Of a stretch of DNA of 48,423 bases, positions 16,966 to 26,112 are shown one piece after another (positions within the stretch are counted from its first letter, which is position 1; every line of letters starts with the position of its first letter). The stretch is from UBA9845 sp051889975 (lineage in GTDB: Bacteria > Bacillota > Clostridia > Christensenellales > UBA1242): positions 1 to 48,423 of the forward strand of contig JBJFDJ010000016.1 of NCBI GenBank assembly GCA_051889975.1. The letters run 5' to 3'. The position numbers were made by a program, and so were the translations under genes. The notes beneath the pieces are model-generated. The model saw only the letters and a program-made list of their open reading frames with translations. It was not told the DNA's origin and searched no databases.

Positions 16966-19587
16966 TTATTTAATTGAAGCAATTGCAGCAGACAAAATTG
17001 CAATTGGCACTCTGTAAGGAGAGCAAGAAACATAACTTACGCCGGCATTTAACAAAAATTTAACGCTGTCAGAGTTGCTACCCTGCTCGCCACAAACACC
17101 AATCTTAAAGTTTGCTTTTTTGCCACGAGCAAGTTTAACTGTGTGCTTGATAAGTTCGCCAACGCCTTCTTCGTCCAGTCTAACAAATGGGTCATGGTCC
17201 AAAATCTTTTTGTCATAGTAGTCATTGATAAATTTTGAAGCATCATCACGACTAAATCCAAAAGAAAGTTGAGTTAAGTCATTTGTTCCAAAACTAAAGA
17301 AATCACATCTTTCAGCCAATTTGTCGGCAATGACAACTGCCCTTGGAGTTTCAATCATAGTTCCAATTTTGTAGTCAACGTTAAACTTCTTTTCTGCAAT
17401 GACTTTTTTTGCTGTTTGTTCAACAATATCTTTAACAAATTCAAACTCTTTTGTTGCACTTGTAAGTGGAATCATAATCTCTGGGCAAACAGAAATTTTT
17501 TGCTTTTTGCTAACCAAAATTGCAGCTTCGATGATTGCCCTTGTTTGCATTTCGGCAATTTCTGGGTAAGTAACTGCCAGTCTGCAACCACGATGTCCCA
17601 TCATTGGGTTAAATTCGGCAAGACTGTTGACGATTTCAACAATTTGTTCATAAGTTTTGCCAGTTGCCTTTGCCAAAATTCGTTGTTCTTCTTCGGTGTG
17701 TGGCAAAAACTCGTGAAGTGGTGGGTCAATCAATCTAATTGTTGCGTGAAGTTCTTTTAACTCGCTAAAAATTCCAACAAAGTCTTCTCTTTGCAAAACC
17801 AACAATTTTTTAAGTGCATTTTGTCTTTCTTTTAAATTTTGAGCAACAATCATCTCGCGTATAGACAAAATTTTGTCTTCTTTAAAGAACATATGCTCTG
17901 TGCGAACAAGTCCAACACCTTCTGCGCCAAAACCAATTGCTGTTTTAACATCTGCTGGCGTGTCTGCGTTTGCCATAACGCCAATTTTTTTGATTTGTTT
18001 GCACCAGTCCATAATAACCTTGAAGTTTCCACTTATGCTTGCTGGCACACTTGCAACTTCGCCAAGATAAACATTGCCTGTTGAACCATCAACGCTGATA
18101 ACATCACCTTCAACAAGTTTTTTGTCGCCAAACAAAACATATCCTTCTTCTTCAAACACTTGAAGCGAGCCACAACCAACAACACATGGCTCTCCAAGTC
18201 CCCTTGCAACAACGGCTGCGTGACTTGTCATTCCACCACGAGCAGTTAAAACTGCCTCGCAAACCTGCATACCTTCAATGTCTTTTGGGCTTGTTTCTTG
18301 TCGTATCAAAATTGTTTTAACTTTGTTTTTGCCAAGTTCTTTTGCCTTGTCGGCATTTAACACAATTTTGCCACAAGCAGCACCAGGGCTGGCAGCAAGA
18401 CCAACAGCAAGTGGAGTTAATGTCTTTGTAACTTTTGGGTCAAATTGATTGTGAAGCAAAGTATCAATAAGTTTTGGGTCAAGAGCCTTGATAACTCTTT
18501 CCTTTGTTGAAATTTTTTCGTTTACCAAATCAACTGCAATATTCAAACTTGCCATTGCTGTTCTTTTGCCATTTCTTGTTTGCAAAAAGAAAAGTTTGCC
18601 GTTTTCAATGGTAAATTCCATATCTTGCATATCGTGGTAGTGTTTTTCTAGTTTTTTAACATAGCCAACAAATTGCTTGTAAACTTTTGGCATGGTTTTG
18701 TTAAGGTCTTCAATTGGAAGTGGAGTGCGTGCACCACTAACAATGTCTTCGCCTTGTGCGTTCCACATAAACTCGCCATAAATCTTGTTTTCGCCTGTGC
18801 TTGGGTCACGGCTAAAAGCAACACCTGTGCCACTTTGCTCATTTAAGTTGCCAAACACCATTTCTTGTATGTTAACTGCAGTTCCCCATTCTTCTGGGAT
18901 ATCATTCATTCGTCTGTAAATGATTGCTCTGTCATTTTGCCATGACCTAAACACTGCCTCAACTGCCATATAAAGTTGGTCCAAAGGATTTTGTGGGAAG
19001 TCTTGTTTTGTTTGCTTTTTTATGTATTTTTTGTATTCTGCTATTATCTTTTTAAGGCTGTCAACTGACAAGTCTTTGTCTAATTTAACACCTTGTTTTG
19101 CTTTTGCACTTTCAATGATTTTTTCAAAACCATCTTCATTTGCGCCCATTGCAACTTCGCCAAACATTTGAATTAAACGGCGATAGCAGTCATAAGCCCA
19201 CCACTCGTTGCTTGATGCCTTTGCCATTGTTTCAACAGTTTGGTCATTCAAGCCCAAATTTAAAATTGTGTCCATCATGCCCGGCATAGATATCCTTGCA
19301 CCACTGCGAACACTAACAAGCAAAGGATTGTTTAAATCTCCAAATTTTTTGCCACTCAACTTTTCTTGTTGCTTTAAGCCATTTAAAATTTGTTTTTTAA
19401 TTTCTTCACTTATTTGGTTGCCATTTTTAAAGTAGTCATTGCATGCTTCGGTTGAAATTGTATAACCACTTGGAACAGGCATTCCAAGATTTGTCATTTC
19501 GGCAAGATTTGCACCCTTGCCACCTAAAATTTCTCTCATGTTAGCATTGCCTTCGCTAAACATATACACAAATTTCTTTTTTGCCAT
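16966..19587 (-). CDS. ppdK: Pyruvate, phosphate dikinase
   Basis: Interconverts pyruvate + ATP + Pi and PEP + AMP + PPi; in anaerobes it often serves glycolysis or gluconeogenesis. The 873-residue length is normal. Seen: an N-terminal ATP-grasp domain (GKGANLAEMTNLGMPVPSGYTIS), the phosphohistidine swivel domain with GGMTSHAAVVARGLGEPCV (catalytic His, and the Thr two residues before it, which is the usual regulatory phosphorylation site), and a TIM-barrel PEP domain ending in GVCGEQGSNSDSV with the catalytic Cys. ATG at 19587 has AGGAGAG upstream. It sits where B. subtilis carries yqfL, a family that includes PPDK regulatory proteins; no such gene is in this window. Confidence 0.96.
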   Translation of the reverse strand: MAKKKFVYMFSEGNANMREILGGKGANLAEMTNLGMPVPSGYTISTEACNDYFKNGNQISEEIKKQILNGLKQQEKLSGKKFGDLNNPLLVSVRSGARISMPGMMDTILNLGLNDQTVETMAKASSNEWWAYDCYRRLIQMFGEVAMGANEDGFEKIIESAKAKQGVKLDKDLSVDSLKKIIAEYKKYIKKQTKQDFPQNPLDQLYMAVEAVFRSWQNDRAIIYRRMNDIPEEWGTAVNIQEMVFGNLNEQSGTGVAFSRDPSTGENKIYGEFMWNAQGEDIVSGARTPLPIEDLNKTMPKVYKQFVGYVKKLEKHYHDMQDMEFTIENGKLFFLQTRNGKRTAMASLNIAVDLVNEKISTKERVIKALDPKLIDTLLHNQFDPKVTKTLTPLAVGLAASPGAACGKIVLNADKAKELGKNKVKTILIRQETSPKDIEGMQVCEAVLTARGGMTSHAAVVARGLGEPCVVGCGSLQVFEEEGYVLFGDKKLVEGDVISVDGSTGNVYLGEVASVPASISGNFKVIMDWCKQIKKIGVMANADTPADVKTAIGFGAEGVGLVRTEHMFFKEDKILSIREMIVAQNLKERQNALKKLLVLQREDFVGIFSELKELHATIRLIDPPLHEFLPHTEEEQRILAKATGKTYEQIVEIVNSLAEFNPMMGHRGCRLAVTYPEIAEMQTRAIIEAAILVSKKQKISVCPEIMIPLTSATKEFEFVKDIVEQTAKKVIAEKKFNVDYKIGTMIETPRAVVIADKLAERCDFFSFGTNDLTQLSFGFSRDDASKFINDYYDKKILDHDPFVRLDEEGVGELIKHTVKLARGKKANFKIGVCGEQGSNSDSVKFLLNAGVSYVSCSPYRVPIAILSAAIASIK

Positions 19588-19597
19588 TTTCTCTCTC

Positions 19598-20323
19598 CTA
19601 TATAAATTTTAAACTTCGTATATTTTTGTATAATCTGTGTTCCAGATTTTTACAAACAATGTTGATTGCATCTCTTGTCACATCACTTGCTATTTTAACA
19701 CTGTTTAGTCTGTTATAATCTGTGTTATTAGCAATTTTTATGCAAGAAAATGTCATATTATTAAGCAAAATCGAATTTTCGCTTTTGCAGGATAAACAAG
19801 CAAATTCGCCTGAATCTAAATTTAAATAAACTTTGTTGGTGTAGTTAAGCCCACAACTCGCGCATTTTGTGTAATTTGCACTGTAACCTATGCTTGCAAG
19901 CACATCAACGCAAAATTTTAATGTTATCAAATATGGGTTTATTTTGTCATAACAAACACATTTTAGGGCATTTGCAAGCAAAACAAATAATTTTGGGTTT
20001 TGCTCATCTTGACCAGTGCTTAACGAAACAATTTCAAGCATCAAGTTGCACAAATAATATGTATCTAAATCAGTTGTGATATCAAAAAAACTATCTATCA
20101 AACTTGCATTTGTAATTTGGTAAAACTTGCCCGTTCTAACAACCGAAAATTCGGCAAAACAAAAAGGTTGAAAAGCAAATTTAAGTTTTGCACTTGGCGC
20201 TTTACAACCTTTAAGTATAGCAGTAATCTTGCCCAGTTCAACCGAAAACAGTTCAACTAGCTTGTCCTTTTCTTTGTAATCGTAAGAAGCCAACACAATG
20301 CCTTTTATAATTTGGGTTTCCAT
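19598..20323 (-). CDS. recO: DNA repair protein RecO
   Basis: Recombination mediator that works with RecR to load RecA on SSB-coated DNA. Seen in 241 residues: an N-terminal OB fold (IKGIVLASYDYKEKDKLVELFS...ILKGCKAPSAKL), a helical core, and a Cys4 zinc site (CASCG...CLSC). The ATG overlaps the stop of the small upstream gene as TAATG, implying coupled translation. The neighbours era upstream and ppdK/dnaG downstream match the conserved Bacillota order. Confidence 0.93.
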   Translation of the reverse strand: METQIIKGIVLASYDYKEKDKLVELFSVELGKITAILKGCKAPSAKLKFAFQPFCFAEFSVVRTGKFYQITNASLIDSFFDITTDLDTYYLCNLMLEIVSLSTGQDEQNPKLFVLLANALKCVCYDKINPYLITLKFCVDVLASIGYSANYTKCASCGLNYTNKVYLNLDSGEFACLSCKSENSILLNNMTFSCIKIANNTDYNRLNSVKIASDVTRDAINIVCKNLEHRLYKNIRSLKFI

Positions 20324-20490
20324 TATAAAGTGAGTTCATCTCCTTCGGTGTTGGTTTTAATTAAAATATCATCACAATGTGCTATATTGCTATACAAACT
20401 AAAATAAGCAAACTGGCTTTTGTCTTTGCGTTTAACTGCATCTAAAAAAAGTTCAAAGCAAAGTTCCTCTGGGGTTAAATTTGTTTTCAT
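20323..20490 (-). CDS. Small protein of 55 residues in the YqzL position, unknown
   Basis: Not recognised by sequence. The start is ATG 20490 with GGAGG about 6 bases upstream; an ATG six codons earlier overlaps that site. Its stop overlaps the recO start by one base (TAATG). In B. subtilis a small gene, yqzL, lies at exactly this place between era and recO, but the residues here (LTPEELCFELFLDAVKRKD) do not obviously match YqzL. The coupling and the strong ribosome-binding site support a real gene. Confidence 0.6.
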   Translation of the reverse strand: MKTNLTPEELCFELFLDAVKRKDKSQFAYFSLYSNIAHCDDILIKTNTEGDELTL

Positions 20491-20684
20491 ACAGCACCTC
20501 CCTAACATTAGAGTTTGTAACTACAATATTATTATACGATATTATTTAAAAAATGTTGAACAATTTTGCATAAATTTTAAAAATTTTTTTTGTTATATTT
20601 TTGTTAAAAAAGGGCAATAATTTTTATTTATTTTTGTATTTTTGCAAATTTTAAACAAAACATCACAAAATCACTTGCACGCAC

Positions 20685-20713
20685 AAAAAAACAACCCTAT
20701 TGGGTCGTTTTTT
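20685..20713. terminator. Terminator of era; rest of the 347-base intergenic region is featureless
   Basis: ACCC / GGGT core with flanking A and T runs: minus-strand AAAACGACCC, AATA loop, GGGTTGTTTTTTT. It is symmetrical enough to act on both strands. The remainder of 20491-20837 is A/T-rich, with no gene or structured element recognised. Confidence 0.8.
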
Positions 20714-20837
20714 GCTTAATAAATGCCATCATATAACGTTAACAAACAAATTGCTTAATAAAACGGACATAATGGTATTTTAATTGCTTTTTATACACTT
20801 AAATTATCTAACAATAATATTTAAAAACGCAAAAAAA

Positions 20838-21734
20838 CTAGTCCAAGTCCTTTTTGTTGTAACCCATATTGCTTGCCAAAATGTCGCTGTCACGCCAACG
20901 CTCTTTAACTTTTACCCAAAGTGTGAGATACACTTTTTGCCCAACCATTTTTTCAATTGCCTTTCTGCTCTCTTCGGCAATTTTTTTAAGTTGTTCGCCA
21001 TTTTTGCCAATTATGATGCGCTTGTGATTTTCTTTTTCACAAAATATTGTTGCATCAATTTTGGTAAGTTTTTCTGTTTCGTTAAAAGTTTCAATTTGCA
21101 CAGCAATTCCGTGTGGAATTTCTTCTTGCAAAAGCCAAAGAGATTTTTCCCTAATTATCTCACTTGCCAAAAATCTTTGAGTGCTGTCTGTTGCAACATC
21201 TGTTGGATACATTGCAGGGCCTTCTGGCAAATATTTTAAGATATTATCTTTTAAAACATCAATGTTTTGCCCCGTAAAAGATGAAATTGGTATAATTTCC
21301 TTTATGTTTTGCAGTGTGTTAAGTTTTGCAAGTTCTGGATACAAACGCTCCATTGAACTATCATCAACTTTGCTAACAACCAAAATCAAAGGTATGTCTT
21401 TTTGAGCATAACTCTGTGCTTCTTGTAAAATTTCTGCACTAAACTTTTTTGTGCCATCAATTATGTAAATAATCAAATCAACGCCTTCAATCGATTTGGC
21501 AATTGATTTTTCCATAAAATTATCTAAACTATTTTTTGATTTATGAATGCCCGGTGTGTCTAAAAACACTGCTTGATAGCCATTGCCATTTAAAATGCCG
21601 GTGACAACATTGCGCGTTGTCTGTGGTTTTGGCGAAACAATGCTAATTTTTTGCCCAACAAGTCGGTTAAGCAAGGTGCTTTTGCCAACATTTGGCTTGC
21701 CCAAAATGGTTACAAAGCCACATTTAAATGCCAT
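20838..21734 (-). CDS. era: GTPase Era
   Basis: Ribosome-assembly GTPase that binds the 3' end of 16S rRNA. Seen in 298 residues: G1 GKPNVGKST (12-20), G2 region PQTTRN, G3 DTPGIHKSKNSLD, G4 VSKVD, and a C-terminal KH domain with IIGKNGEQLKKI. ATG at 21734 follows the ybeY stop by two bases, so the two are co-transcribed. The length matches the family. Confidence 0.97.
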   Translation of the reverse strand: MAFKCGFVTILGKPNVGKSTLLNRLVGQKISIVSPKPQTTRNVVTGILNGNGYQAVFLDTPGIHKSKNSLDNFMEKSIAKSIEGVDLIIYIIDGTKKFSAEILQEAQSYAQKDIPLILVVSKVDDSSMERLYPELAKLNTLQNIKEIIPISSFTGQNIDVLKDNILKYLPEGPAMYPTDVATDSTQRFLASEIIREKSLWLLQEEIPHGIAVQIETFNETEKLTKIDATIFCEKENHKRIIIGKNGEQLKKIAEESRKAIEKMVGQKVYLTLWVKVKERWRDSDILASNMGYNKKDLD

Positions 21735-21736
21735 AC

Positions 21737-22222
21737 TTATTCCCTTCTTAAATTAAATTTTGCAAGCACTTGCTCTTCTTGTGCTCTCATCAAACTTGCA
21801 TCTAGTTTGTCAATATGGTCATAGCCCATCAAATGAAGTAACCCATGCACCATCAAATATGCAATTTCACGCGTTAAGCTGTGACCAAAACTGCCCGCTT
21901 GTTCCTTTGCCCTGTTTAAATTTATAACAATATCGCCCAAAACAACCTTGCCGTTTTCTGGGTTTACATCGTCTGGGAAATTGTCTTTATCAATCTTTTT
22001 GCCAAAAACTTGGTCAAGATTTGGAAAACTTAACACATCAGTCACTTCGTCAATGTTGCGTTGTGCTTTGTTTAATTCTCTTATTTCATCATCATAAACA
22101 AATTCAACAGCAACTTCAAGTTTTCTAAACTTTTGTTTGTTAAACTTAAAAGTCTGCTTTGCAATTTTCTTTAATAATTTTTTTGTTTTTTTGTCTATTT
22201 CTTCGCCAAGAAATTCAATCAT
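21737..22222 (-). CDS. ybeY: Endoribonuclease YbeY (rRNA maturation factor)
   Basis: Metal-dependent RNase in 16S rRNA 3'-end maturation and ribosome quality control. Seen in 161 residues: the diagnostic zinc motif HGLLHLMGYDH (three His) near the C-terminus, and the upstream TDVLSFP signature. ATG at 22222 has GGAGATATT upstream. Immediately followed by era, as in many Bacillota, although dgkA and cdd, present between them in B. subtilis, are missing. Confidence 0.95.
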   Translation of the reverse strand: MIEFLGEEIDKKTKKLLKKIAKQTFKFNKQKFRKLEVAVEFVYDDEIRELNKAQRNIDEVTDVLSFPNLDQVFGKKIDKDNFPDDVNPENGKVVLGDIVINLNRAKEQAGSFGHSLTREIAYLMVHGLLHLMGYDHIDKLDASLMRAQEEQVLAKFNLRRE

Positions 22223-22340
22223 AATATCTCCTTAACACAATCTCTTTGTAAAATTTAATATTGACATTTTATCACATTATTAAAAAAAATTAAACTATTT
22301 TTGATACAAATTATCAACATTTAACAATAATTGTTAAAGC

Positions 22341-23474
22341 TCACAGGTCAACATCAACTTGTGCATAAAATGTCACAACAAAGGCTTCTTCGGTTTCATT
22401 TATTGTGTTAAAGGTTTTTGTAACGTTTAAATCGTTTGAAATTTCACTTAAAACTTCCTTTTCAAGATTTTGCAAAATTGATTGCTTGTCTTTTTCAAAG
22501 TCTTGCTCAACATAGTTTGTTGTGGTTTCATAATAAGTTGTGGTTAAAAGATAAAACGGCAAAATATTGTTTTTAAAAACTGGGCTAACACTTTCAACAG
22601 CGTCAAAACTTTCAAAAGTATTTTGCTCATTTTTTATAAAAAAATTTGTGCCAAATAAAGTCATTTTTGAGTTTACAATTTTTTTGCCGGTTCTAATAGT
22701 TTCTGGCTTGATTTTTTGATAAGTTTGTGTTTTGCTAAACCAAACAGTTGCGCCTATGCTTGCGTTTGCCTTGCACTCAACTCGTTGTCCATTTGCGTTT
22801 AAAAAATACCCCGCAACAATGACTTCACCTGCTTTAACACTGTCACCAATCTTTTTAAGTGCAGTGCCCTGAACGACAGACAGCGACCTAATCGTCATAT
22901 TTTGCGTTGCAACAATGTCTTTTTGGCTGGTGTCTATTGCTTCGTTTAAAAACACCTTTTCTTTAACATTTACAATGATAACACTGCCCTTTTTTACAAC
23001 ACTGCAAAGAGATAAGTCTTCCAAATTGTCCAAAAGTTTTTTTTCTATCTGCTCAAAATTTGCATTAAAAAGCATTGCGCCACAATTTATGCCATTTGTG
23101 TTTAAAACAGACAATATCTCACTGCCTGCAACCCGTTCGTTGCCATATATTTTTATGTTAAAAACAAAAAAAGAACTTAAAACAGTTGTTAGCAAAAAAA
23201 TTGCAATGCCAACAAGGATGCCAATGCGCTTTGTTAAAAACGAAAAGAGTTTTAAAACTCCATATTGCCTTAAAACAAAAAATTCATAATTTTGATTTTG
23301 TGCTATTTTTTTAACTTCTTTTAACTTTGATTTTTCTATGTCAAAAACAATGTTTTTGTAGTCGGTTCGGTTGATGTTATACATTTCAATGTCATTGTTC
23401 AAACATTCTTTGTATATTCGGTTAAGGTTAACGCCAGATAGTTTAACGGTTATTAAAAAACTATTTTTTTTCAT
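22341..23474 (-). CDS. yqfD: Sporulation protein YqfD
   Basis: Membrane-anchored sporulation-family protein, recently linked to engulfment-stage spore development in Bacillota. Seen in 377 residues: an N-terminal cytoplasmic domain, one strong transmembrane segment (about residues 77-100, ILVGIAIFLLTTVLSSFFVF), then a long extracytoplasmic domain starting FNIKIYGNERV with the family's VKEKVFL and GTALKKIGDSVKAGEVIVAG. The start is ATG 23474, with GGGAG upstream, overlapping yqfC by 14 bases. The phoH and yqfF genes found next to it in B. subtilis are missing. Confidence 0.88.
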   Translation of the reverse strand: MKKNSFLITVKLSGVNLNRIYKECLNNDIEMYNINRTDYKNIVFDIEKSKLKEVKKIAQNQNYEFFVLRQYGVLKLFSFLTKRIGILVGIAIFLLTTVLSSFFVFNIKIYGNERVAGSEILSVLNTNGINCGAMLFNANFEQIEKKLLDNLEDLSLCSVVKKGSVIIVNVKEKVFLNEAIDTSQKDIVATQNMTIRSLSVVQGTALKKIGDSVKAGEVIVAGYFLNANGQRVECKANASIGATVWFSKTQTYQKIKPETIRTGKKIVNSKMTLFGTNFFIKNEQNTFESFDAVESVSPVFKNNILPFYLLTTTYYETTTNYVEQDFEKDKQSILQNLEKEVLSEISNDLNVTKTFNTINETEEAFVVTFYAQVDVDL

Positions 23475-23733
23475 CAATTTCTCCCTTGCAACAGTTTTCA
23501 ATAGAGCAAATTTCACCCTTAACCATAATTGTTTGGGCAGAAAATTCTTTTACACAAAGATTGCAACCAAGTATATTTATCTCGCCATTTTTAACTTTTA
23601 AAACTATTTTTTCATCACTGACCAAAAGCAGATTTTTGTAACCTTCAACAACTATTTCTTTGCCACTGTTAACTTGATATCTAAAAAAACAATTTTTTGT
23701 TTCGCCAAACATATCATTAAAAAAATCGAACAC
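23461..23733 (-). CDS. yqfC: Sporulation protein YqfC (YabP/YqfC family)
   Basis: A 90-residue protein of the YabP/YqfC family, with the characteristic EGYKNLLLVSDEKIVLKVKNG followed by INILGCNLCVKEFS and a final short beta segment (IMVKGEICSIE). It is the obligate neighbour of yqfD and overlaps it by 14 bases. The start is a GTG at 23733 with AAGGAG six bases upstream. That ribosome-binding site is placed in a potential hairpin (23734-23760). Four Cys near the C-terminus are more than usual. Confidence 0.85.
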   Translation of the reverse strand: MFDFFNDMFGETKNCFFRYQVNSGKEIVVEGYKNLLLVSDEKIVLKVKNGEINILGCNLCVKEFSAQTIMVKGEICSIENCCKGEIDEKK

Positions 23734-23760
23734 AGCATACTCCTTAAAGTATTCTATGCT
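23734..23760 (-). promoter_or_regulatory. Hairpin that could mask the yqfC ribosome-binding site
   Basis: On the minus strand AGCATA pairs with TATGCT, and inside it ATACT pairs with AGTAT, leaving TTAAGG in the loop. The Shine-Dalgarno AAGGAG is therefore partly paired. There is no T run, so it is not a terminator. Confidence 0.4.
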
Positions 23761-23778
23761 CGATTGTTTTTTAAAATA

Positions 23779-24315
23779 CTAATACTTGCGATTTAAAACA
23801 TCGTTTACAAGCAACGCCTTTAACTCTGGTGAAAGGTCATTTATTTCAACACCCAAACTTTTCAGCTTTTCTTGGCTTATTTTTTGTGTGCTTTTGTCCA
23901 TAATGTCTGGACCTTCTTGCCTTTCGCTTACAAGTCTTTCTGGCTTTAGCCTGTTGTATTCTGCTCGTTTAATTTCGGGTATAAACTCTTCTCTTTCCAA
24001 TTTTAAACGCGAGTTGTCAACTCTGCCATAAACCTTTTCATAAGATTGGTCAGCATAACTGTCCTCATATTTGTAGCCTTGTTTTTCTGCTTCCTTAACT
24101 GCTTCTTCAAACATTGTGCCCTTTATGACTTGACTTTTAACTTCCACCACTGCTGGTTTTGTTGAGGCAGGTTTTTCTTTGACTTCTTCTTTTTTTGTTG
24201 TTTCTTCCTTTTTTTTGCTTTGATTTTGCTTAATTTTTTTTGAATTAACAAAATAAAGTATTGCGATGTATAAAAGGACTAATATAGTTATGCCAATAAT
24301 AATATATCCTACCAT
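23779..24315 (-). CDS. Single-pass membrane protein with charged cytoplasmic tail, unknown
   Basis: Not recognised. The 178 residues begin with one N-terminal transmembrane segment (about 3-23), then a Lys/Glu-rich low-complexity linker (30-60) and a soluble helical tail ending in SPELKALLVNDVLNRKY. ATG at 24315 has GGGGG upstream. It follows floA by 15 bases and precedes yqfC, the position of yqfB in B. subtilis, but YqfB is a much shorter protein. Co-transcription with nfeD-floA suggests a membrane-microdomain link, which is inference only. Confidence 0.7.
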   Translation of the reverse strand: MVGYIIIGITILVLLYIAILYFVNSKKIKQNQSKKKEETTKKEEVKEKPASTKPAVVEVKSQVIKGTMFEEAVKEAEKQGYKYEDSYADQSYEKVYGRVDNSRLKLEREEFIPEIKRAEYNRLKPERLVSERQEGPDIMDKSTQKISQEKLKSLGVEINDLSPELKALLVNDVLNRKY

Positions 24316-24330
24316 ATTGCCCCCTTATTG

Positions 24331-25374
24331 CTATTCTTCACTAGAACCATCGTTGTTTTCTTTTGGATTGTTTAGTGCTGGATTATCATCTTTGTTTGCG
24401 CCAAACAAGTTGTTTCTCATATTTGTGTCTGCTTGAATGTTTTGAAGTCTGTAATAATCCATAACGCCAAGTTTGCCACTATTGAAAGCATTTGCAATTG
24501 CTTCTGGCACTTTTGCCTCTGACTCAACAACGTTTGCTCTCATTGCTTGAACTTTTGCTCTCATTTCTTGTTCTTGTGCAATGGCCATTGCTTTTCTTTC
24601 TTCTGCCTTTGCTTGAGCAATTTCTTTTTCGGCTTGTGCTTGTATTTTTTTGAGTTCGGCACCAATGTTGTTGCCAACGTCAATATCTGCAATATCAATA
24701 CTTAAAATTTGGAATGCTGTTCCGTCATCAAGACCTTTTTCCAAAACAACTTTTGAAATTGAGTCTGGGTTTTCCAAAACTTCTTGATGGGTTATTGCAC
24801 TACCAATTGTTGTAACAATGCCTTCGCCAACACGAGAAATAATTGTTTCTTCACCAGCACCACCAACAAGTTTTGCAAGATTTGTTTTAACCGTAACTTT
24901 TGCCAAAACTCTTAATTCAATACCATCTTTTGCAACAGCACTGATAACAGGAGTTTTGATAACTTTTGGTGTTACGCTTTCTTTAACAGCCTTTAATACA
25001 TCACGACCAGCAAGGTCAATTGCCTTTGCAACATCCATAGAAAGATTGATTTTTGCACTGTGTGCACTAATAAGTGCTGCAACAACCGAATTAACATTGC
25101 CACCAGCCATTGCGTGAGTTTCCAAATCATTTACAGAAATGTCAAGACCTGCTTTTTTGCCGTTGATGTAAGCTTCAACAATTGTGTTGACATTAACTTT
25201 TCTTAAACGGATACCAACAAGTTTAAACATGCTGATTGGTGTGCCAGAAACAAGGCATCTAATCCACAAATTTACAGGAACAAGTGCGCAAAGCACAATC
25301 ACTGCAAAGATAACAAGTGCCAAAACAATCCATCCAAAGATTGCCCAGCCAGAACTTAATAATAAACTATTCAT
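24331..25374 (-). CDS. floA: Flotillin-like protein FloA
   Basis: Scaffold of functional membrane microdomains (UPF0365 / YqfA family). Seen in 347 residues: an N-terminal hydrophobic hairpin (about 9-35), PVNLWIRCLVSG, an SPFH/PHB-like domain, and the Ala/Glu/Lys-rich coiled coil (KKIQAQAEKEIAQAKAEERK) typical of flotillins. A hydrophilic Asn/Asp-rich tail closes the protein. Its ATG has AGGAG upstream and overlaps the nfeD stop by eight bases, so the pair is translationally coupled, the usual nfeD-floA arrangement. Confidence 0.95.
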   Translation of the reverse strand: MNSLLLSSGWAIFGWIVLALVIFAVIVLCALVPVNLWIRCLVSGTPISMFKLVGIRLRKVNVNTIVEAYINGKKAGLDISVNDLETHAMAGGNVNSVVAALISAHSAKINLSMDVAKAIDLAGRDVLKAVKESVTPKVIKTPVISAVAKDGIELRVLAKVTVKTNLAKLVGGAGEETIISRVGEGIVTTIGSAITHQEVLENPDSISKVVLEKGLDDGTAFQILSIDIADIDVGNNIGAELKKIQAQAEKEIAQAKAEERKAMAIAQEQEMRAKVQAMRANVVESEAKVPEAIANAFNSGKLGVMDYYRLQNIQADTNMRNNLFGANKDDNPALNNPKENNDGSSEE

Positions 25375-25936
25375 ATTTTTCTCCTACTTTGATTTTAACT
25401 AAAATTGTTGAACCATCAACTTCGGCAACGAACACGGTTTTATCTTTTTCAACATATTCGCCATCAGTTGTAACTTGATATATTTTGCCTTCAATTTCAA
25501 CTTTGCCAACAGGTTTTAAAATTGTTTTTGTAACCCCTTCCTTGCCAAGCAAAAACGCAAAGTTTTTTTCGTTTGAAGCATAGTCTGTTGGAATTGCAAT
25601 TTCTTTTTGCACAAGTGGTGACCTGCTAAGCGCACCAAACTTTGCACTTCTAATTGCAATGAGCACAACAACAAGCAAAATAACAAAGGAAAGTGATGCC
25701 ATATAAAGCAATTGTATCCATGCAAACTCGCCACCCACAACCAAAGTGATAACCAGCGATGCCACACAAAACACAATGCCCAATATGCCAAAAACACCAA
25801 ACCCAGGAACAAAACACTCAATGCAACAAAGTACCAGACCAACAAAAAGGCAAACAACAGCAATTATATTGGCAGAGTTTGTAAACATGTTAACAAATGC
25901 ATCTCCCCAAGAGGTCAACAACATAGTTTTAACCAT
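25367..25936 (-). CDS. NfeD family membrane protein (short form)
   Basis: Partner of flotillin-like proteins. Seen in 189 residues: three to four transmembrane helices (about 20-110, with CFVPGFGVFGILGIV) followed by a C-terminal OB-fold domain (LLGKEGVTKTILKPVGKVEIEGKIYQV). The ClpP-like protease domain of long NfeD proteins is absent, as expected for the YqeZ-short/YuaF type. ATG 25936 has AAGGAG upstream. It is the first gene of the run that continues through floA toward yqfD. Confidence 0.9.
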   Translation of the reverse strand: MVKTMLLTSWGDAFVNMFTNSANIIAVVCLFVGLVLCCIECFVPGFGVFGILGIVFCVASLVITLVVGGEFAWIQLLYMASLSFVILLVVVLIAIRSAKFGALSRSPLVQKEIAIPTDYASNEKNFAFLLGKEGVTKTILKPVGKVEIEGKIYQVTTDGEYVEKDKTVFVAEVDGSTILVKIKVGEKYE

Positions 25937-25957
25937 AATTTCTCCTTTTACGACTAC

Positions 25958-25986
25958 ATTATAACATACTATTTTAAAAAAATAAA
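25958..25986 (-). promoter_or_regulatory. Probable promoter of the nfeD-floA operon
   Basis: Minus-strand TATAAT (25963-25958) with a 17-base spacer to a weak -35 TTTATT (25986-25981). It lies about 22 bases before the nfeD ATG. Confidence 0.5.
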
Positions 25987-26112
25987 TACCCTTTTTAATT
26001 TTTTTTTATATTTTTATTATATTATTTAAAGCATTTAAATTTGCAAATTAACAAGTGTAAACTGCAAAATTATAAAAATATAATAACATTTTTTTAAACT
26101 CAAATATAAAAC

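Noticed and set aside
20784..21239. Plus-strand open frame of ~150 codons antisense to era
   Set aside because: Composition and hydrophobic Phe/Cys-rich translation reflect the complement of a real gene; era is certain on the other strand.
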